From NCBI RefSeq assembly GCF_030268885.1, contig NZ_BSSA01000013.1:62001-126000 (forward strand): 64,000 nt of DNA. The letters run 5' to 3'. Shown piece after piece: positions 62,432-64,000 of the stretch. The notes beneath the pieces are model-generated. The model was not told the DNA's origin. It did no database searches and saw nothing but the letters and a program-made list of their open reading frames with translations. How positions within the stretch are numbered: position 1 is the first letter of the stretch; every line of letters begins with the position of its first letter. Position numbers and translations under genes: made by a program. The DNA comes from Kitasatospora phosalacinea. GTDB lineage: Bacteria; Actinomycetota; Actinomycetes; Streptomycetales; Streptomycetaceae.

Positions 62432-63652
62432 GTGACCGAGCAAGGACCGGACGTCAGCGTGGTGATCGCCGTCCACGACACCATGCCCTACCTCACCGCC
62501 TGCCTGGACTCGCTGGTGGGCCAGAGCATCGGACCGCAGCGGATGGAGGTCGTCGCCGTCGACGACGGCTCCACCGACGGCAGCACCGAGGAGCTCGCCC
62601 GCTACGCCGCCGCCCACCCCGGCCTGTTCCGCACCGTGCGGCAGCCCGCGTCCGGCGGCCCCGCCAGACCCACCAACCGCGGCACCGAACTCGCCCGCGG
62701 CCGCTACCTGCTGTACCTCGGGGCCGACGACTGGCTCGGCCCCGAGGCGCTGGAGCGGATGGTCGAGGCCGCCGACCGCTGGGAGTCCGACGTGCTGATC
62801 CCCAAGCAGGTCGGCGAGCACGGCCGGATCGTCCCGCAGGGCATCTTCGACCGGACCGCCGAACGCGTCGGCTTCACCGACTCCGCGCTCGCCTGGGCGC
62901 TCGGCGACACCAAGCTGTTCCGCCGCGACCTGGTCGTCCGGCACGGGCTGCGCCGCCGCGAGGACCTGGTCATCCACTCCGACCAGCCCTTCACCCTCGG
63001 CGCGCTGCTGCACGCCCGCAAGGTCTCCGTCCTCGCCGACTACGACTACTACCACCTGGTGCTGCGCCGGGACCGCTCCAACGTCACCCACCGGGCCGGG
63101 CCGATGGACCGACTGCGCGGCTTCACCGCCGCCCACGAGGTGCTCGACCGCTCCACCCTGCCCGGCCCCGCCCGGGACGCCGTCCGCGCCCGCTACTTCA
63201 GCTGGGACGTCCCGCAGCTGCTGCAGGCCCCCTTCCTGGACGAGCCGCCCGCCATGCAGCGGCGGATCGTCCAGGAGATCGGCCGGTTCACCGAACGGCA
63301 CTGCTCGCCCGCCGTGTTCCGCACCCTGCCCGTCCCCGCCCGGCTGCGCCTCGCCCTCGCCCGGCGCGGCGAACTGCACGCCCTGTGCGACCTGATCGCC
63401 TGGGAGCGGGACCACGGCGAAGCCGCCCCCGTCCGCCGCGGCTCCAGGCTCTACGCCCACTACCCGATGTTCCGCGACCGGCGCTTCGGCCTGCCCGACG
63501 CCCTGTTCGAGCTCGGCCCGGCCCCCGGCCCGGACGGCTGGCGCCGCCTCGTCCCCGCCCCGCTGCGCCGCGCCCGGTGGGCCGCCAAGCGCGCCCTGCG
63601 CCGGGCCCGGCGGGACGGCCTGGGCGCGGCCCTGCGGGGGGCCGCCCGGTGA
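62432..63652 (+). CDS. Glycosyltransferase family 2
   Basis: The 406-residue protein has a GT-A domain at the N-terminus: VVIAVHDTMPYLTACLDSL, the nucleotide-binding AVDDGSTDGSTEEL and the catalytic-site GADDWLG (DxD-like). The C-terminal 200 residues are helical and basic (RRARWAAKRALRRARRDG). It probably adds a sugar to a cell-surface glycan. It overlaps the nucleotide-sugar dehydrogenase gene by 4 bases (GTGA). Confidence 0.88.
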   Translation: MTEQGPDVSVVIAVHDTMPYLTACLDSLVGQSIGPQRMEVVAVDDGSTDGSTEELARYAAAHPGLFRTVRQPASGGPARPTNRGTELARGRYLLYLGADDWLGPEALERMVEAADRWESDVLIPKQVGEHGRIVPQGIFDRTAERVGFTDSALAWALGDTKLFRRDLVVRHGLRRREDLVIHSDQPFTLGALLHARKVSVLADYDYYHLVLRRDRSNVTHRAGPMDRLRGFTAAHEVLDRSTLPGPARDAVRARYFSWDVPQLLQAPFLDEPPAMQRRIVQEIGRFTERHCSPAVFRTLPVPARLRLALARRGELHALCDLIAWERDHGEAAPVRRGSRLYAHYPMFRDRRFGLPDALFELGPAPGPDGWRRLVPAPLRRARWAAKRALRRARRDGLGAALRGAAR

Positions 63653-64000
63653 GCGCCCTCGAACAGCAGGACGCCCTGGACGTCTGCGTGGTGGGCCTCG
63701 GCAAGATCGGCCTGCCGCTGGCCGTCCAGTACGCCGCCAAGGGCCACCGGGTCACCGGCGCCGACACCGCCCCCGCCGTGGTCGCCGCCGTCACCGCCGG
63801 GCGGCCGCCCTTCCCGCGCGAGGCCGACCTCGCCGAACGCCTCGCCGCCGCCGTCGCCGCCGGACGGCTGCGCGCCACCGCCGACACCGCCGCCGCGACC
63901 GCCACCGCCGACGCCGTGGTGATCGTCGTCCCGCTGGTCACCGACCCCGACGGCAGCCCCGACTTCGCCCTGCTGGACGCCGCCACCGACGCCGTCGCCG
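63649..64000 (+). CDS. Nucleotide-sugar dehydrogenase, cut by window end
   Basis: The frame opens at GTG 63649 and stays open to the last base (117 codons visible). It begins with a Rossmann NAD-binding motif, DVCVVGLGKIGLPLAVQYAA, followed by GHRVTGADTAP and later DAVVIVVPLVTDPDG. This is the N-terminal domain of the UDP-glucose/UDP-ManNAc dehydrogenase family (WecC/TuaD-like). The product would be a sugar acid donor for a surface glycan, which fits the coupled GT2 gene. The catalytic Cys lies beyond the window. Confidence 0.88.
   Translation, partial: MSALEQQDALDVCVVGLGKIGLPLAVQYAAKGHRVTGADTAPAVVAAVTAGRPPFPREADLAERLAAAVAAGRLRATADTAAATATADAVVIVVPLVTDPDGSPDFALLDAATDAVA

Overview
The window reads as chromosomal DNA of a streptomycete (Streptomyces or Kitasatospora; the sequence alone does not separate them). 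GC is very high, and nearly every codon ends in G or C. It carries two SsgA-like sporulation/division proteins, DasR-type operators, secreted GH18 chitinases and type VII secretion (T7SS) proteins. No phage, IS element, CRISPR array or rRNA was seen. There are 62 supported protein genes (the first and last cut by the window edges), two tRNAs, one riboswitch, six DasR-type operators and a series of strong hairpin terminators.

Layout. 1-2.4 kb: the 3' end of a WXG-domain T7SS substrate, tRNA-Cys, and a guanidine-III riboswitch in front of an SMR guanidinium exporter. 2.4-9.4 kb: an MFS exporter, a Tat lipoprotein with a deacetylase fold, a fused MprF-like membrane protein, a class F sortase and an SsgA-like protein. 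9.5-21 kb: an ECF sigma factor fused to a zinc finger, a membrane segment and a CBM2 domain; an SF2 helicase; two IclR regulators; a Lon-like S16 peptidase; an AsnC regulator; a two-component system; and a GT87 mannosyltransferase-like protein. 21-26.3 kb: a second SsgA-like protein, two RDD membrane proteins and endonuclease V. 26.3-30 kb: a T7SS accessory locus (EspC-like protein, WXG/Gly-rich substrate, mycosin protease) whose GC is visibly lower than the surroundings. 30-37 kb: small housekeeping and hypothetical genes, a CDF metal exporter with a very His-rich N-terminus and an orphan AbiEi-like protein.

37-52.6 kb is a conserved actinobacterial block: pncA, pncB, clpS, DUF2017, mec, a Cys leader peptide, cysO, cysM, an Rv1339-type MBL protein, rph and rdgB. 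Its order parallels Rv1330c-Rv1341 of Mycobacterium tuberculosis, with streptomycete insertions (amino-acid permease, class IV aminotransferase, LuxR-type regulator and the GlcNAc PTS genes). mec, cysO and cysM together make a protein-thiocarboxylate route to cysteine.

47-58 kb is a chitin/N-acetylglucosamine module. Two PTS EIIC permeases, the EIIB protein NagF and two large GH18 chitinases each have DasR-type operators. Chitinases would release (GlcNAc)n outside, the PTS would import GlcNAc, and DasR would couple the two. Both chitinase promoters have the same architecture: two operators with centres 23 bp apart, one of them lying inside the -35/-10 spacer.

58-64 kb: Bcp peroxiredoxin, a DUF3618 protein, a GroES-like protein, an ABC-2 exporter operon, and a GT2 glycosyltransferase overlapping a nucleotide-sugar dehydrogenase that runs off the end.
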